NCBI RefSeq assembly: GCF_020497125.1
Contig: NC_059087.1
Location: 11,565,925 to 11,629,924 of the forward strand
DNA length: 64,000 nt
Reading direction: 5' to 3'
DNA from: Mauremys mutica
Taxonomy: Eukaryota > Chordata > Testudines > Geoemydidae
Positions within the stretch are counted from its first letter, which is position 1. Every line of letters begins with the position of its first letter. This document shows positions 54,497 through 64,000 of the stretch, piece by piece. The notes below the pieces were generated by a model. The model saw only the letters and a program-made list of their open reading frames with translations, was not told where the DNA came from and made no database searches. Both the position numbers and the translations under genes were made by a program.

Positions 54497-56179
54497 AAGA
54501 GGCATAACTAAAAGGCAAGCAAAGAGGCAGTTGACTCCCATTTTGTTTTTTAAAACCACTGTAACAGTAGAAATTTAGCCTGGCTTTTCAGAAACAGCAG
54601 GAGTAATCTCAGCACAGACTCTAGGCATAAACCTTATTTAGCATCTCACCCATTACACAAATGAAGCATAAATATAAAAAAGGACAGGCTCAGATTCACT
54701 AATCAAAACATCAGGCTAGAGCATATAAAAATACAGCTATTTAGTTTCTCAGGGGGTTATAGAACTATTTGCTTTGGGTTTGCTCTAACCTGGGCTTGTA
54801 CTCTTCAAGTTTCACTTTGAGTTCTGGACCTCAGTAAAGACGACAGATTTAATTCAAAACTGGTGATGCCCACAAATTTCACATGATTCTAACCATAAGC
54901 CAGGGGCACTTTAACCTGGGAGCAGTTTTGCTGAAATGGTTCACAAACCTCCAATCAAGCTAGTCCAAGTATGTAACAAAAGCTAGAAATAGGCAAAGTT
55001 GCACGTGATTTCAAGACTCCAAAAGGGACCACTCTGATACTGACTGTTGCTTCCAAACTAATGAACGGCCAGACTGCTGCTCCTCTTGCAGAGACAGAAT
55101 CTTTCCAACTATCCCACAAACAAAACTGTAACATGTGCTTTCCAGAAGGTGAAGATCCAAATGGCCCCATGAACAAAGGGGGATCTAAAGCTAAAGAGTA
55201 CTGGGTGTGTGCCCATGTGGGAGAGAATGCATTGCAGAGCGTTCCATCTGCTGAAGAGTCTCAGAAGCCCATGGGAAGGTCTCCCTATCCTACTGGTCTA
55301 TTCACATGAAACAGCCTGCAATATTCACTGCAATAGCATGGAAGATTGTGCTTTGAGCATACAGCATTTTGATTCACCAGTAAAGAGGCAGATGATGACA
55401 GAGGAAAATACCCTGCAGTGACTTCTTGCATAAATACCTTCAATGAAACAGGGTCGAGCATTGCATATCCTGGCTGCATAGGAAGCAGTGTAATCCTCTG
55501 GAGAGGGTACAAGAACTGCTGTGCTACCCTGGGCAAGTCATTTGGGCCTAAATGTTCGTAAGTGTCTACGAATTTTGAGTCTTCAATTTCTTAGTGTCCA
55601 GCTCAAAATGGCAGGATTTGGCCTTTCATTTTCGTTTAGCAAGACCACCTTAATGCCACTACCGAACCACTTGTCTCTCTTGACTTATTGACATGTATGA
55701 GATTAAATAAAAATAAAATAAATAAAAACCTCAGACACTTGAAGGGATAAAAAGAGAGCAAAGGAGTTCATAAAACTGTGCTGTCTGCATAAAGACAATC
55801 TCTCACGTAAAAGGTCTGATCCATTATTAATAGAAACATTCAAAATTAAGTGGGTTTCTTTAACAGTTTGGTAACATGGATTATCACAGGGAGAAAAATA
55901 AAGACTTCTTTATAACATATCTATTTTTAAGCAACTCACTATTACTGTTTGGGTTACTGTTTAGATGGTTTATTGACAGTACACTGCTGGATGGGCTGTG
56001 AGCTAAGCTCCTGGAATCTTTTAATCACTCTGTTGCATTTCATTATATGTTTATGTTGACCCTTTTTTCCCCCGTTAGTGTAGTGCCCACAGGCCTCTCT
56101 GGAGTTAACGTGGTCCAGTGTTCAGTGCAGGGATCCACAAGTTGGGATACTGTGTTCTGATTTCTAGCACTGCTGCTAT
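54497..56179. other. Stretch without recognised gene
   Basis: No supported feature. An AAATAAAAATAAAATAAATA tract lies near 55705. Confidence 0.45.
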
Positions 56180-56265
56180 TATTAATTATTTGTAGTGCAG
56201 TAGTGCCTAGAGACCTCAACTGAGATCAGGGCTCCACTGGACAAGGTACTGTATAAATACAAAGG
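56180..56265 (-). repeat. L2/L3-type tail relic, minus strand
   Basis: ATTATTTGTAGTGCAGTAGT, GCCTAGAGACCTCAACTGAG and ATCAGGGCTCCACTGGACAA follow the inverse of the tail at 50630-50760. Confidence 0.55.
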
Positions 56266-56289
56266 AAGAAATAAACTGAAAGCTGTTCA

Positions 56290-56425
56290 GAGCAGGGCAG
56301 ACAAAGGGTGAGACAGAAACGGGCACAAAAGAGGCGAAATGACTTAACCAGAGTCACTTAGCAGCACTGTCACGAACAGAACCCCAGTCTCCCAAGTTCC
56401 AGCCCCATGCCCTATCAATGAACCA
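56290..56425 (-). repeat. MIR-like fragment, minus strand
   Basis: GCGAAATGACTTAACCAGAG, TCACTTAGCAGCACTGTCAC and GAACAGAACCCCAGTCTCCC parallel the inverse MIR core, followed by CCATGCCCTATCAATGAACC. Confidence 0.6.
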
Positions 56426-56479
56426 CACTGTCTCTTTAAGCTTGCTGTCTATTCTTGGGTAATAATATAAACCATACTT

Positions 56480-56672
56480 CCCACTTACATGGCACATTAG
56501 CATGCATTTTACAAAGGGGATTAAGTATCATTCTCCCTATTTTACAGATGAGGAAACTGAGGCACAGACAGGTAAAGTGATTTCCAAAGGTCATAGAGCA
56601 AGTCAATAGCAGAGCCGGGACTATAACCGAGGTGTCCTAACTCCTAATCCAGGGAACTCTTCAATAGACCAC
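56480..56672 (-). repeat. MIR SINE, minus strand
   Basis: CCCTATTTTACAGATGAGGA, AACTGAGGCACAGACAGGTA, AAGTGATTTCCAAAGGTCAT, then CAATAGCAGAGCCGGGACTA. A clear reverse MIR core. Confidence 0.85.
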
Positions 56673-56857
56673 CCTTCCTCCCTCTCTTTTAACTCACTGT
56701 GTTTCAGTTCCCCACTCTGTCCCGTAGTGTGCCCATCTGTAAAACTGAGGTAATAATTACCTGCCTCAGCTTTACAGATGGGGACATTATTGTTTAAGAC
56801 CAATTGCCTCACAGAAGTGCGGCCATTAATTCATTTTTGTAAAATGTCTTTGTAATA

Positions 56858-57022
56858 CACCTCTACCCCGTTATAACACCACCCGATATAACACGAATTC
56901 GGATATAATGCGGTAAAGCAGCGCTCCGGCGGATCAAATCAAGTTCGATATAACACGGTTTCACCTATAACGTGGTAAGATTTTTTGGCTACCAAGGACA
57001 GTGTTATATCAAGATAGAGGTG
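56858..57022. mobile_element. Tc1/mariner (pogo/Tigger-like) MITE with TA duplication
   Basis: CACCTCTACCCCGTTATAAC on the left and, inverted, CACCTCTATCTTGATATAAC on the right, flanked by TA (56856-56857 and 57023-57024). Internal GATATAACACG blocks repeat on both strands. 165 bp, no frame. TA target choice is the hallmark of the Tc1/mariner superfamily. Confidence 0.85.
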
Positions 57023-57024
57023 TA

Positions 57025-57903
57025 CTTTGATAAAAGCAGTATACATCTGCAAAATATTATTATTATTAATGAGCCATTCCAAACGATTCATATTTGCTTA
57101 GTTTAATATACACCAAGGAGAGCTGTTTCCCCCTCTAAAATATCAGACAATACAGTGTGCCTCCTATAAAACGGAGAAGCAAATGTTTGTGTATAGAGTT
57201 GTTTTTAATCTGGAGCAGACTCTTTGTGCTGTAGTGCAGCCTGGCTCAGTGGAAACCCATTAGATTACTTTAGTGGGCAGATGGTGTCAAAGAGTCAGAA
57301 GTATGTAACAGCCTCCTGCTGTGCCCGTGTTCAGTATGCAAGAAATTATCTCGTATCAGGCAACTGCTCCAGGGGACACAGTGAAGCACAAAGGAGAGAG
57401 CAGGACATAGCTAGAGTCACAAGCCCTTACAAGTGCTTGCCCCAAGATGTCGGCAAACTACCCCGAGTAACGGAACCATAACTGGTAAATGACGGAGGCA
57501 GTGAGGCAATGGTAAACGAGATGTGATCTGCATTTGTGCCACAGGGGAACATCTTCAAATGTGTGGGACACCCCTTTACACATATTAACCCTCAATGTGC
57601 CTCTGGGAGCTGGAGCAGTATAATTCACCCTTTCACTGATGTAGAAACTGGCATTTCGAGACGCTAAGACCAACTTTTCAAAAGCATCCACTAAGTTTGG
57701 GTGCCTGCGGTGAGAAAGCCGGGACCTAGATTTTCAATCGTGAGCCTAGGACTAAACTCCAGGCACACACACCCTGCGTCCCTGTGCTCAGCTTTTAGCT
57801 ACAACGTCATGCTTCTCTCTAATTCCGACCCACAGTCAGACTGTAAACAGCCAAGGACCAGAACTGTAGGCAGAGCCTACAAGTGCCTAGTGATGAAGTC
57901 AAT
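57025..57903. other. Stretch without recognised gene
   Basis: Nothing supported. The frames at 57224-57691 show no domain. Confidence 0.45.
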
Positions 57904-57991
57904 TTAGTTGGGGTTGGTCCTGCTTTGAGCAGTGGGTTGGACTAGATGATCTCCTGAGCTCTCTCTTCCAACCCTAATCTTCTATGATTCT
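57904..57991 (+). mobile_element. CR1 LINE 3' tail fragment
   Basis: TTAGTTGGGGTTGGTCCTGC, TTTGAGCAGTGGGTTGGACT, AGATGATCTCCTGAGC, then CTTCTATGATTCT: the terminal 88 bases of the CR1 type at 4472-6070. Confidence 0.88.
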
Positions 57992-58398
57992 AAGTCTAGT
58001 TAGTCACAATCCAGAGTCACATGCATTTGTCTATAATGTGGACCCACTGACACAGTGTTAGTTCCTTCTGAAACACTCCTTTTGTGTGTGTCCATGTGAC
58101 GCTATTCTCCTCTACTTACACTAGGATGAATTATTCTAATGTCATCATATGAGCCAGATGCTCTATGCAAGCTTCACAGGGCAGGATATTTTGCTAACCG
58201 TAAGGTGCTGCTAAAGCGTGGGGTTTAAACCACATAAAACTAAAAAGGTCCTAGACAGTTTCACACACTTGAGATAAAACTGTAGAAGTCTTTTCCCCAC
58301 CCCCCACCTACCACTCCCTTTTTCTTACAGTGTCAAGAAGCATTGTAATAAAGTGGCTGTTGAGAATATGCACCGCTGCTTTCTACTGGATAGACTGT
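57992..58398. other. Stretch without recognised gene
   Basis: Nothing supported. Confidence 0.45.
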
Positions 58399-58554
58399 GG
58401 CCTTGTCTACACTACAGGACTATTTCGAATCTACTTAAGTCGAATTTGTGGATTCGACCTTATGAAGTCGAATTTGTGTATCCATACTAAATACACAAAT
58501 TCGAACTTCTGAGTCCACATTCACCGGGCCAGCGTCGACTTTGGAAGCGGTGCA

Positions 58555-58575
58555 CTGTGGGAAGCTATCCCACAG
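58555..58575. promoter_or_regulatory. Inverted repeat conserved upstream of the transposase, element 2
   Basis: CTGTGGGAAGCTATCCCACA is the counterpart of the site at 32252-32272, 202 bases before the ATG. It stands out because nearby non-coding sequence does not align well between the elements. Confidence 0.6.
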
Positions 58576-58776
58576 TTCCCGCAGTCCCCGCTGCCCATTG
58601 GAATGCTGGGTAGAGCTCGCAATGCCTGCTGGGTGAAAAAATGTGTTGAGGGTGGTTTTGGGTAACTGTCATCATTGAACCGTCAATCACGCCCTCCCTC
58701 CATGAAAGCGCCGGCGGGAAATCTGTTCGCGCCCTTGTCTGGTCGGTTACAGCGCGGACGCCACATCACTGCGAGC

Positions 58777-60048
58777 ATGGAGCCCGCTGCGATCATCGCT
58801 GCACTTATGGCCGTTGTCAACTCCTCGCACCTTATCGTCCACCTCTTCCACAGCCAGCTGATGAGAAACCGGGCGAGGAGGCTCCGGCAGCGCGGTGAGG
58901 AGAGTGGCGCAGGCCTCTCACAAAGCAGGGTACGCCGGGCAGTGGAGATCATGGTGGCAATGGGTCACGTTCATGGTGTGGAACGGCGATTCTGGGCCCG
59001 GGAAACAAGCACAGACTGGTGGGACCGCATAGTGCTGCAGGTCTGGGATGACACAGAGTGGCTGCGAAACTTCAGGATGCGTAAGGGCACTTTCCTTGAA
59101 CTGTGTGACTTGCTGTCCCCTGCCCTGAAGCGCCAGGACACACGCATGCGAGCAGCCCTGAGTGTGCATAAGCGAGTGGCCATTGCTCTCTGGAAACTAG
59201 CAACGCCAGACAGCTACCGGTCAGTAGCGAACCACTTTGGCGTGGGCAAATCTACCGTGGGGATTGCTGTCATTCAAGTAGCCCACGCAATCGTTGAGCA
59301 ACTGCTCTCAAAGGTAGTGACTCTCGGAAATGTCCAGGTCATCATAGATGGCTTCTCCGCGATGGGATTCCCAAACTGCGGTGGGGCTATAGATGGGACT
59401 CACATCCCTATCCTGGCACCAGCCCACCAGGCCAGCGAGTACATTAACCGAAAGGGCTACTTTTCAATGGTGCTGCAAGCTGTGGTGGACCATAGGGGAC
59501 GTTTTACCAACATCAACGTCGGGTGGGCGGGCAAGGTTCATGACGCGCGTGTGTTCAGGAACTCTGGTCTGTTTAGACGACTCCAGGCAGGTACTTTCTT
59601 CCCGGACCACAAAATAACGGTTGGGGATGTGCAGATGCCTACAGTGATCCTCGGGGACCCGGCCTACCCGCTAATGCCCTGGCTCATGAAGCCTTATACA
59701 GGCGCCCTGGACAGTGCGAAGGAACTCTTCAACTACCGGCTGAGCAAGTGCAGAATGGTGGTGGAGTGTGCTTTCGGACGTCTCAAGGGGAGATGGCGGA
59801 GCTTACTGACTCGCTCGGACATCAGCGAAAAGAATATCCCAGTAGTTATTGCTGCTTGCTGTGTGCTCCACAATCTATGTGAGAGCAAGGGCGAGACCTT
59901 TTTGGCCGCTTGGGAGGTTGAGGCAAATCGCCTGGCTGCTGTTTACGATCAGCCAGACACCCGTGCCGAGAGAATATCCCAGCGGGAAGCGCTGTGCATC
60001 AGGGAGGCTTTGAAAGCGAGTTTCCTCGCAGAGCAGGGTAACCTGTGA
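58777..60048 (+). CDS. PIF/Harbinger transposase (HARBI1-like), 423 aa
   Basis: DDE transposase with D206 (GAIDGTHIPI), D294 (ILGDPAYPLM) and E330 (VVECAFGRLK). The spacing 88/36 is identical to element 1. The core from RRFWARETST to the RWRSL block is largely identical to element 1 by eye, while the N-terminal 60 residues differ strongly (acidic in element 1; here with a basic RNRARRLRQRGEE block at 30-42). The start at MEPAAIIAALM is chosen by its match to MEP of element 1; an upstream in-frame ATG at 58675 would add 34 residues. The frame is intact, and AATAAA follows at 60193. It would excise and integrate the element in the nucleus, together with the Myb-like protein. Confidence 0.95.
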   Translation: MEPAAIIAALMAVVNSSHLIVHLFHSQLMRNRARRLRQRGEESGAGLSQSRVRRAVEIMVAMGHVHGVERRFWARETSTDWWDRIVLQVWDDTEWLRNFRMRKGTFLELCDLLSPALKRQDTRMRAALSVHKRVAIALWKLATPDSYRSVANHFGVGKSTVGIAVIQVAHAIVEQLLSKVVTLGNVQVIIDGFSAMGFPNCGGAIDGTHIPILAPAHQASEYINRKGYFSMVLQAVVDHRGRFTNINVGWAGKVHDARVFRNSGLFRRLQAGTFFPDHKITVGDVQMPTVILGDPAYPLMPWLMKPYTGALDSAKELFNYRLSKCRMVVECAFGRLKGRWRSLLTRSDISEKNIPVVIAACCVLHNLCESKGETFLAAWEVEANRLAAVYDQPDTRAERISQREALCIREALKASFLAEQGNL

Positions 60049-60192
60049 CTGTCTACTTGATTTTAAGAGAGCCTGATCATGGGCCTGTGTCTGTATGTGT
60101 CCAGTTAGATCTGAGCTCACAAACCCGGTTCTCCAAGTTTCCCCCACTTCCAAAGCACGTTTTAAAACTAATGAAACGTAACAGTACTTAAT

Positions 60193-60198
60193 AATAAA
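60193..60198 (+). terminator. Poly(A) signal of the element 2 transposase
   Basis: AATAAA 145 bases after the stop, in ACTTAATAATAAATCTTTCG. Confidence 0.6.
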
Positions 60199-61859
60199 TC
60201 TTTCGTTGACTTTGCATTTCTGTTTCTTGGTTGAAACATGTAAGCATTCTGTGCTGGGTAAGGTGTGCACTGATGTACAGACCGCTTGTCCAAAACAGGA
60301 CGGACAGCCTCCTGCTCCTACATAGGTCTGTGGGGTGGGGGACGGTTTACGGTGGTTCTGCATGTAGGGGGAGGGTTGCAGGAATGGGTGGGTTTGCAGG
60401 AAGGGGCAAGGGGTGCCGTCTTTGGATAGGGGTTTACATGACGGCTGTGGGCTGTGGGTTTGGGCGTTGGAAGGGGTGAGGGGTGTGGGGGAAGGGTGAG
60501 TATCTGCCCCTGGATGAAGGCTCTTTTTGGGGCTCAGGGCACCGGGGAGGATCGTGGCTACGGTCGAAGTGCATGTGAAGGGAAGCCTGCCTTTACATTC
60601 AGGGATGGCAGGCACCAGGATCCTGGACAAGCATACACATCAACGAAAGACCCGGGGCAGCATACACCACACAGACTGACCCTGGTGCCTAGTGACTGCA
60701 GTCTGTGTGTGCCCTGCAGTTGACCCTGCACCCAAGTCTGTACCATGGTACTGTGGGCTATGCACTGCAATTACAATCCCCACCCCCCACACCCACAGAA
60801 AGTCTTCTGACACAAGAAACGTGACGGAAACAGTGAGTAACACCAAACCGCTGTTAATAATGTAGTACACAGTGGGGGGTTTAAACTTGGAGTTGGGACT
60901 GGTTGATGCTGTAAGGAAAGAACTTGTACAAATTTACAGCGCGAGAGGTGTCTCGAACATTAGCGGTCTGCTGCGGTGCAGGGACAGTTCTCACGGCCCC
61001 TACCGCCCCTCCTTCTTGTAACTTTGGGTGAGGGGGGGACAGGACTTCTTGGCGTTGGAGGGCGGTTGCAGATGCACTGCAGGGGGGCTCTCTCCTCCTG
61101 CCTGCGGTCTTGCAGAACATCTACAAGGCGCCGGAGCGTGTCCGTTTGCTCCCTCATTAGACCAAGCAGCGTTTGAGTCGCCTGCTGGTCTTCCTGCCGC
61201 CACCTATCCTCCCGTTCCATGTGTGTGCGATGCTGCTGACACAGGGTGTCCCTCCACTGTCTCTACTCTGCCGCCTCTGCTCTGGAGCAGGCCATCAGTT
61301 CCTGGAACATGTCGTCCCTAGTCTTTTTCTTTCGGCGTCTAATCTGAGCCAGCCTCTGCGAGGGGGATGCCGGGGCAGTCCGGGAAAGAGCCGAAGCTGT
61401 GTGATGCGAAAAAGTAGGTGATTTCCTTGAACACATACATGTTTGCCAACAGTAAACACAGTCTAGTCAGTTTCAGTTAACAAGACCAAAGAGGGAACCA
61501 AGTCTCAGGAGATCTCAGAACTAGTCCGAGATTTCGGAATACGCTCTCATTGGCGGAGCCATTGCACTGGACAGCACACAAGCGAGGAGACAGCTGCATC
61601 CCTCTTGCACAAAGTCCTGGTAAGCCTTACAGTACATACTGCTTATCAGTTAGTGGTTAGCTGTGCTCTCCTGCTAAAGGAAATGTGCAAAGCAGAAAGG
61701 ATGAGCCTTTTGCAGCCCCTCCCGCCAGTGCACGGGAACGATCAATGGATGCTTGTTCTCTGTGGCCTCTCGCACGTGGCTGTTAGTCGAGGGTCATTGT
61801 TATGCAACCTAATTGTAAACCATTAACAATAGTAACACTACACTAATTGCCCTACTTAG

Positions 61860-62162
61860 ATGCAGTATTTGCAGAACGAGATCACCCTGAGGCGGGTCAC
61901 TCGTGCCCAGAAAGACAGGATGTTACGGGACGCACTGCACAGACCAGGACCATATGCAGCAATGCTAGTCGAGGCAATGGTTCCACTCTATATTCGGATG
62001 TCCTGGCGTGGAAGAGTCTGCTTCCACGGAGCGCCCAACAAGGCACCTCTTCCGACGAACCTCATGCGGAGGCTTTGCGAGGAACTGAGTGACACCTTCG
62101 TGGAAATGTCGCTAGAGGATTATTTTTCTATCCCCATTTGTGTGGACCTTCTCTTTATATAG
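61860..62162 (+). CDS. Third Harbinger gene, small conserved protein of unknown function, 100 aa
   Basis: Open from ATG at 61860 to the stop at 62160-62162. The ATG follows a splice-acceptor-like CCCTACTTAG, and a donor-like CCTG|GTAAGC lies at 61616-61625. So an intron may sit just before the start codon, where element 1 has one just after it. Alignment with the element 1 protein needs no gap over the first 80 residues; shared blocks are RVTR, RPGPYAA, MVP, WRGRV, LP-NL and TF-E. The C-terminal 15 residues differ. The whole gene lies within the 855-base intron of the minus-strand Myb-like gene. I do not recognise a family. Confidence 0.7.
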   Translation: MQYLQNEITLRRVTRAQKDRMLRDALHRPGPYAAMLVEAMVPLYIRMSWRGRVCFHGAPNKAPLPTNLMRRLCEELSDTFVEMSLEDYFSIPICVDLLFI

Positions 62163-62221
62163 TTTAATATTTAGAATTTTGTAAATACAGTTTCTATTTT
62201 TTCTATAACAATGTTACAAAA

Positions 62222-62227
62222 AATAAA
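62222..62227 (+). terminator. Poly(A) signal of the third gene, element 2
   Basis: AATAAA 59 bases after the stop and 18 bases before the Myb-like donor, the same position as in element 1 (35161-35166). Confidence 0.65.
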
Positions 62228-63221
62228 TGTTTATACGTGTGTAGCACTTACCGCCTGATCCTTCCCCTGATTCCGAGTCCGGGTTAACGGCAGGGGAGGG
62301 TTGGTAGGGGATCTCTGTGAGGGTGATGAAGAGATCCTGGCTGTCAGGGAAAGCGGGAGTGTGTTCGCTGTCACCTGCGCCGTCCTCAAAAGACCCTTCC
62401 TCAGCTTCCCCATCGGCGAACATCGAGGAGGAACTGTCCCGGTACACTATTCCGTCCTCGGAGTCCACCGTCACTGGTGGGACAGTGGTGGCAGACCCAC
62501 CTAGAATGGCATGCAGTGCCTCGTAGAAGCGGCATGTCTGGGGCTGTGCTCCCGAGCGTCCGTTTGCCGCTCTGACTTTTTGATACCCTTGTCTTAGGTC
62601 CTTGACTTTCACGCGGCACTGCATCGCATCCCGGCTGTATCCTTTCTCTTTCATGGCTTTCGAGACCTTCTCGAAGGTCTTCGCATTCCGCTTGCTGGAG
62701 CGCAGCTCCGAGAGCACAGACTCCTCGCCCCACACAGCGATCAGATCCATGACTTCCCTGTCAGTCCATGCTGGGGACCTCTTTCTATTCTGGGATTGCC
62801 CAGACTCCTCTGCTGGAGAGCTCTGCATCGTGGCAGGTGCTGCGGAGCTCGCCCCGATGTGCAACCAGAACGTCAGATTCAAAGTGCCCAGACAGGAAAA
62901 TGAATTCAAATTTTCGCGGGTCATTTCCTGTGTGGCTGGGCAGAGAATCCAAGCTCGGACTGCTGTCCAGAGCGTCAACAGAGTGGTGCAGTGTGGGATA
63001 GGTCCCGGAGCTACTAAGTTCGATTTGCATCCACACCTAGCCTAATTCGAGCTAGCCATGTCGAATTTAGCGTTACTCCACCTGCCGGGGTGGAGTACCA
63101 AATTCGAACTAAAGAGCCCTCTAGTTCGAATTAAATGGCTTCCTGGTGTGGACGGTTGAGCGGTTAGTTCGAATTAACGCTGATAAATTCGAATTAAAGT
63201 CCTAGTGTAGACCAGGCCTTA

Positions 63222-64000
63222 GAATTGCTCAGTTCTGTGGCACAGGCCCTTTATTGCTAACCATGTAAGGAAATTCTTCTTCAGTTCAGGTGCCAAGGGC
63301 CTGTACTTCTGAAGCAGGAGGATCTAGACTCTATTTCTGTTGATGCTGCAAACGTCATTGCGGCCGCAGGGGGTTAAACAGGAACATGGGAAATCCCCAC
63401 CGATTTGTTACAACAGAAAACACGGTAACAGCTGTGCATTTGCTCACAAGTGGCCTAAAAAAAACAGAGCCCATCATGATATGCTACAACAAAATCAAAT
63501 CTCCAAGTTTTCCAGTCAGACATCGGGGCAAAAACCTGTCGTGACAAAACATTTCTGTGGCTAAAATAGCAAATTAAAAGCTTGGCCCTGCAGCTGCAAG
63601 TCAAATGGAAGTTTTGCCTGAGTAAAGACCTCAGGATTGGCCCTGTGGTTTTTGACCAGAACAGCAACATAAGATTTATGGGTCATCTCTCCAGCCTCTG
63701 TGCTTTAACTGGATCAGCTAGAGGGGAATCTCCATGAATGGGTAGCTGTACGAGGGCTGACATGCAGAAGAGCAGTTCTGATTTCATTTAGTAGAGGGCA
63801 GTGGTATGCGCGCATACACCAGTCTCACAACCCTGCTCAAAACTACTTTTTCACTTTTTCCACATGATTTTACAGCCATATTTGTCCCTGCTGTAAACAC
63901 CAAAAACTAACTACCCATTATGTACAACCTAATTAAAGGAAACCAAGCAAGATTCTTATTACAGTAAGACCAGAGATGCAGAACTTAAAAGGATAAATAC
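63222..64000. other. Stretch without recognised gene
   Basis: Nothing supported up to the window end. The overlapping frames at 63340-63670 lie on both strands and show no domain. Confidence 0.45.

Larger units (their letters stand above)
60960..62828 (-). pseudogene. Harbinger Myb/trihelix-like protein gene, two exons, with an in-frame stop
   Basis: Exon 1 (62828-62252) starts MQSSPAEESGQSQNRKRSPA and carries the DNA-binding part (AWTDREVMDLIAVWGEES, KGYSRDAMQCRVKVKDLRQG, CRFYEALHAILGG), then an acidic tail. The donor is G|GTAAGT (62251) and the acceptor CATCACACAG (61397), phase 1 as in element 1. Exon 2 (61396-60960) continues RLAQIRRRKKKTRDDMFQEL, then a TAG at 61263-61265, then RQWRDTLCQQHRTHMERED and a charged helical stretch. 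The TAG interrupts a stretch that continues in the same frame, probably a CAG-to-TAG change, so only a truncated protein could be made. The partner protein in the family binds element ends and recruits the transposase. Confidence 0.82.
58399..63218 (+). mobile_element. Harbinger element 2, nearly complete autonomous-type transposon
   Basis: The left end GGCCTTGTCTACACTACAGG and, inverted, the right end GGCCTGGTCTACACTAGGAC. The left end is followed by five TTCGAA/GTCGAA-type motifs within about 90 bases; the right end is preceded by seven within about 180. Gene order is the same as in element 1: transposase (plus), Myb-like gene (minus), third gene (plus) within the Myb intron. No exact 3-bp target duplication is visible (TGT at the left, TTA at the right), so the flanks have changed or the ends are slightly misplaced. 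4.8 kb. Confidence 0.9.

Noticed and set aside
61173..61421. Plus-strand frame of 82 codons in element 2
   Set aside because: It is antisense to exon 2 of the Myb-like gene, and nothing like it is conserved in element 1.
58396..63221. Target duplication of Harbinger element 2
   Set aside because: Left flank TGT and right flank TTA do not match, so I do not claim a duplication; shifting the ends by one or two bases did not help.
1..64000. CRISPR array, bacterial operon or phage elements
   Set aside because: No regularly spaced short repeats with unique spacers and no dense gene arrangement; introns, poly(A) signals, LINEs and SINEs show a vertebrate genome.

Overview
This window looks like a piece of a turtle genome, or of a close relative, that carries no recognisable host gene. 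The evidence is the repeat content. There are CR1 LINE copies with the ATTCTATGATT-type 3' end. There are tRNA-derived SINEs of the tortoise type with CR1-like tails. There are MIR/L2/L3-type amniote relics, many hAT and PIF/Harbinger elements, and solo LTRs. The base composition is AT-rich apart from these repeats. No stretch shows the exon pattern of a vertebrate gene, so the window is best read as intergenic or deep intronic sequence.

Layout. 0-7 kb: MIR fragments, an old 240-bp repeat present twice, and a 5'-truncated CR1 (4472-6070). 7-14 kb: a near-perfect 90-bp inverted repeat pair 3.2 kb apart, a MIR, and a repeat with a hammerhead-ribozyme-like core. 14-17.3 kb: three hAT-type non-autonomous elements, two of them with 8-bp target duplications. 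19.8-24.8 kb: Harbinger and hAT MITEs, a tRNA-derived SINE, and a CR1 3' end. 24.8-26.3 kb and 45.5-46.5 kb: probable LTR sequence on the minus strand. 32.1-36.4 kb and 58.4-63.2 kb: two nearly complete, diverged PIF/Harbinger transposons. 37.5-39.3 kb: a decayed CR1. 39.8-40.3 kb and 54.3-54.5 kb: solo LTRs with perfect 5-bp duplications. 42-57 kb: further hAT, hammerhead-type, CR1, L2, SINE and mariner-type relics.

The most interesting system is the Harbinger pair (element 1 = 32096-36392, element 2 = 58399-63218). Each carries an intact DDE transposase on the plus strand. Each also carries a two-exon Myb/trihelix-like DNA-binding protein gene on the minus strand, with a phase-1 intron. Inside that intron, on the opposite strand, lies a third small gene of about 100 codons with its own AATAAA. 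The encoded protein shares blocks such as RVTR, RPGPYAA, MVP and WRGRV between the two elements. I do not recognise this third protein. A 19-base inverted repeat about 200 bases upstream of each transposase start is also conserved. The ends carry different palindromic repeats (CAGCGCTG in element 1, TTCGAA in element 2). A 272-bp MITE that shares the end sequence of element 1 occurs twice, once inserted inside the 3' terminal repeat of element 1 itself. In both elements the transposase is open but the Myb-like gene carries breaks.

All family assignments come from reading the sequence and from general knowledge of the families. No database search was run.
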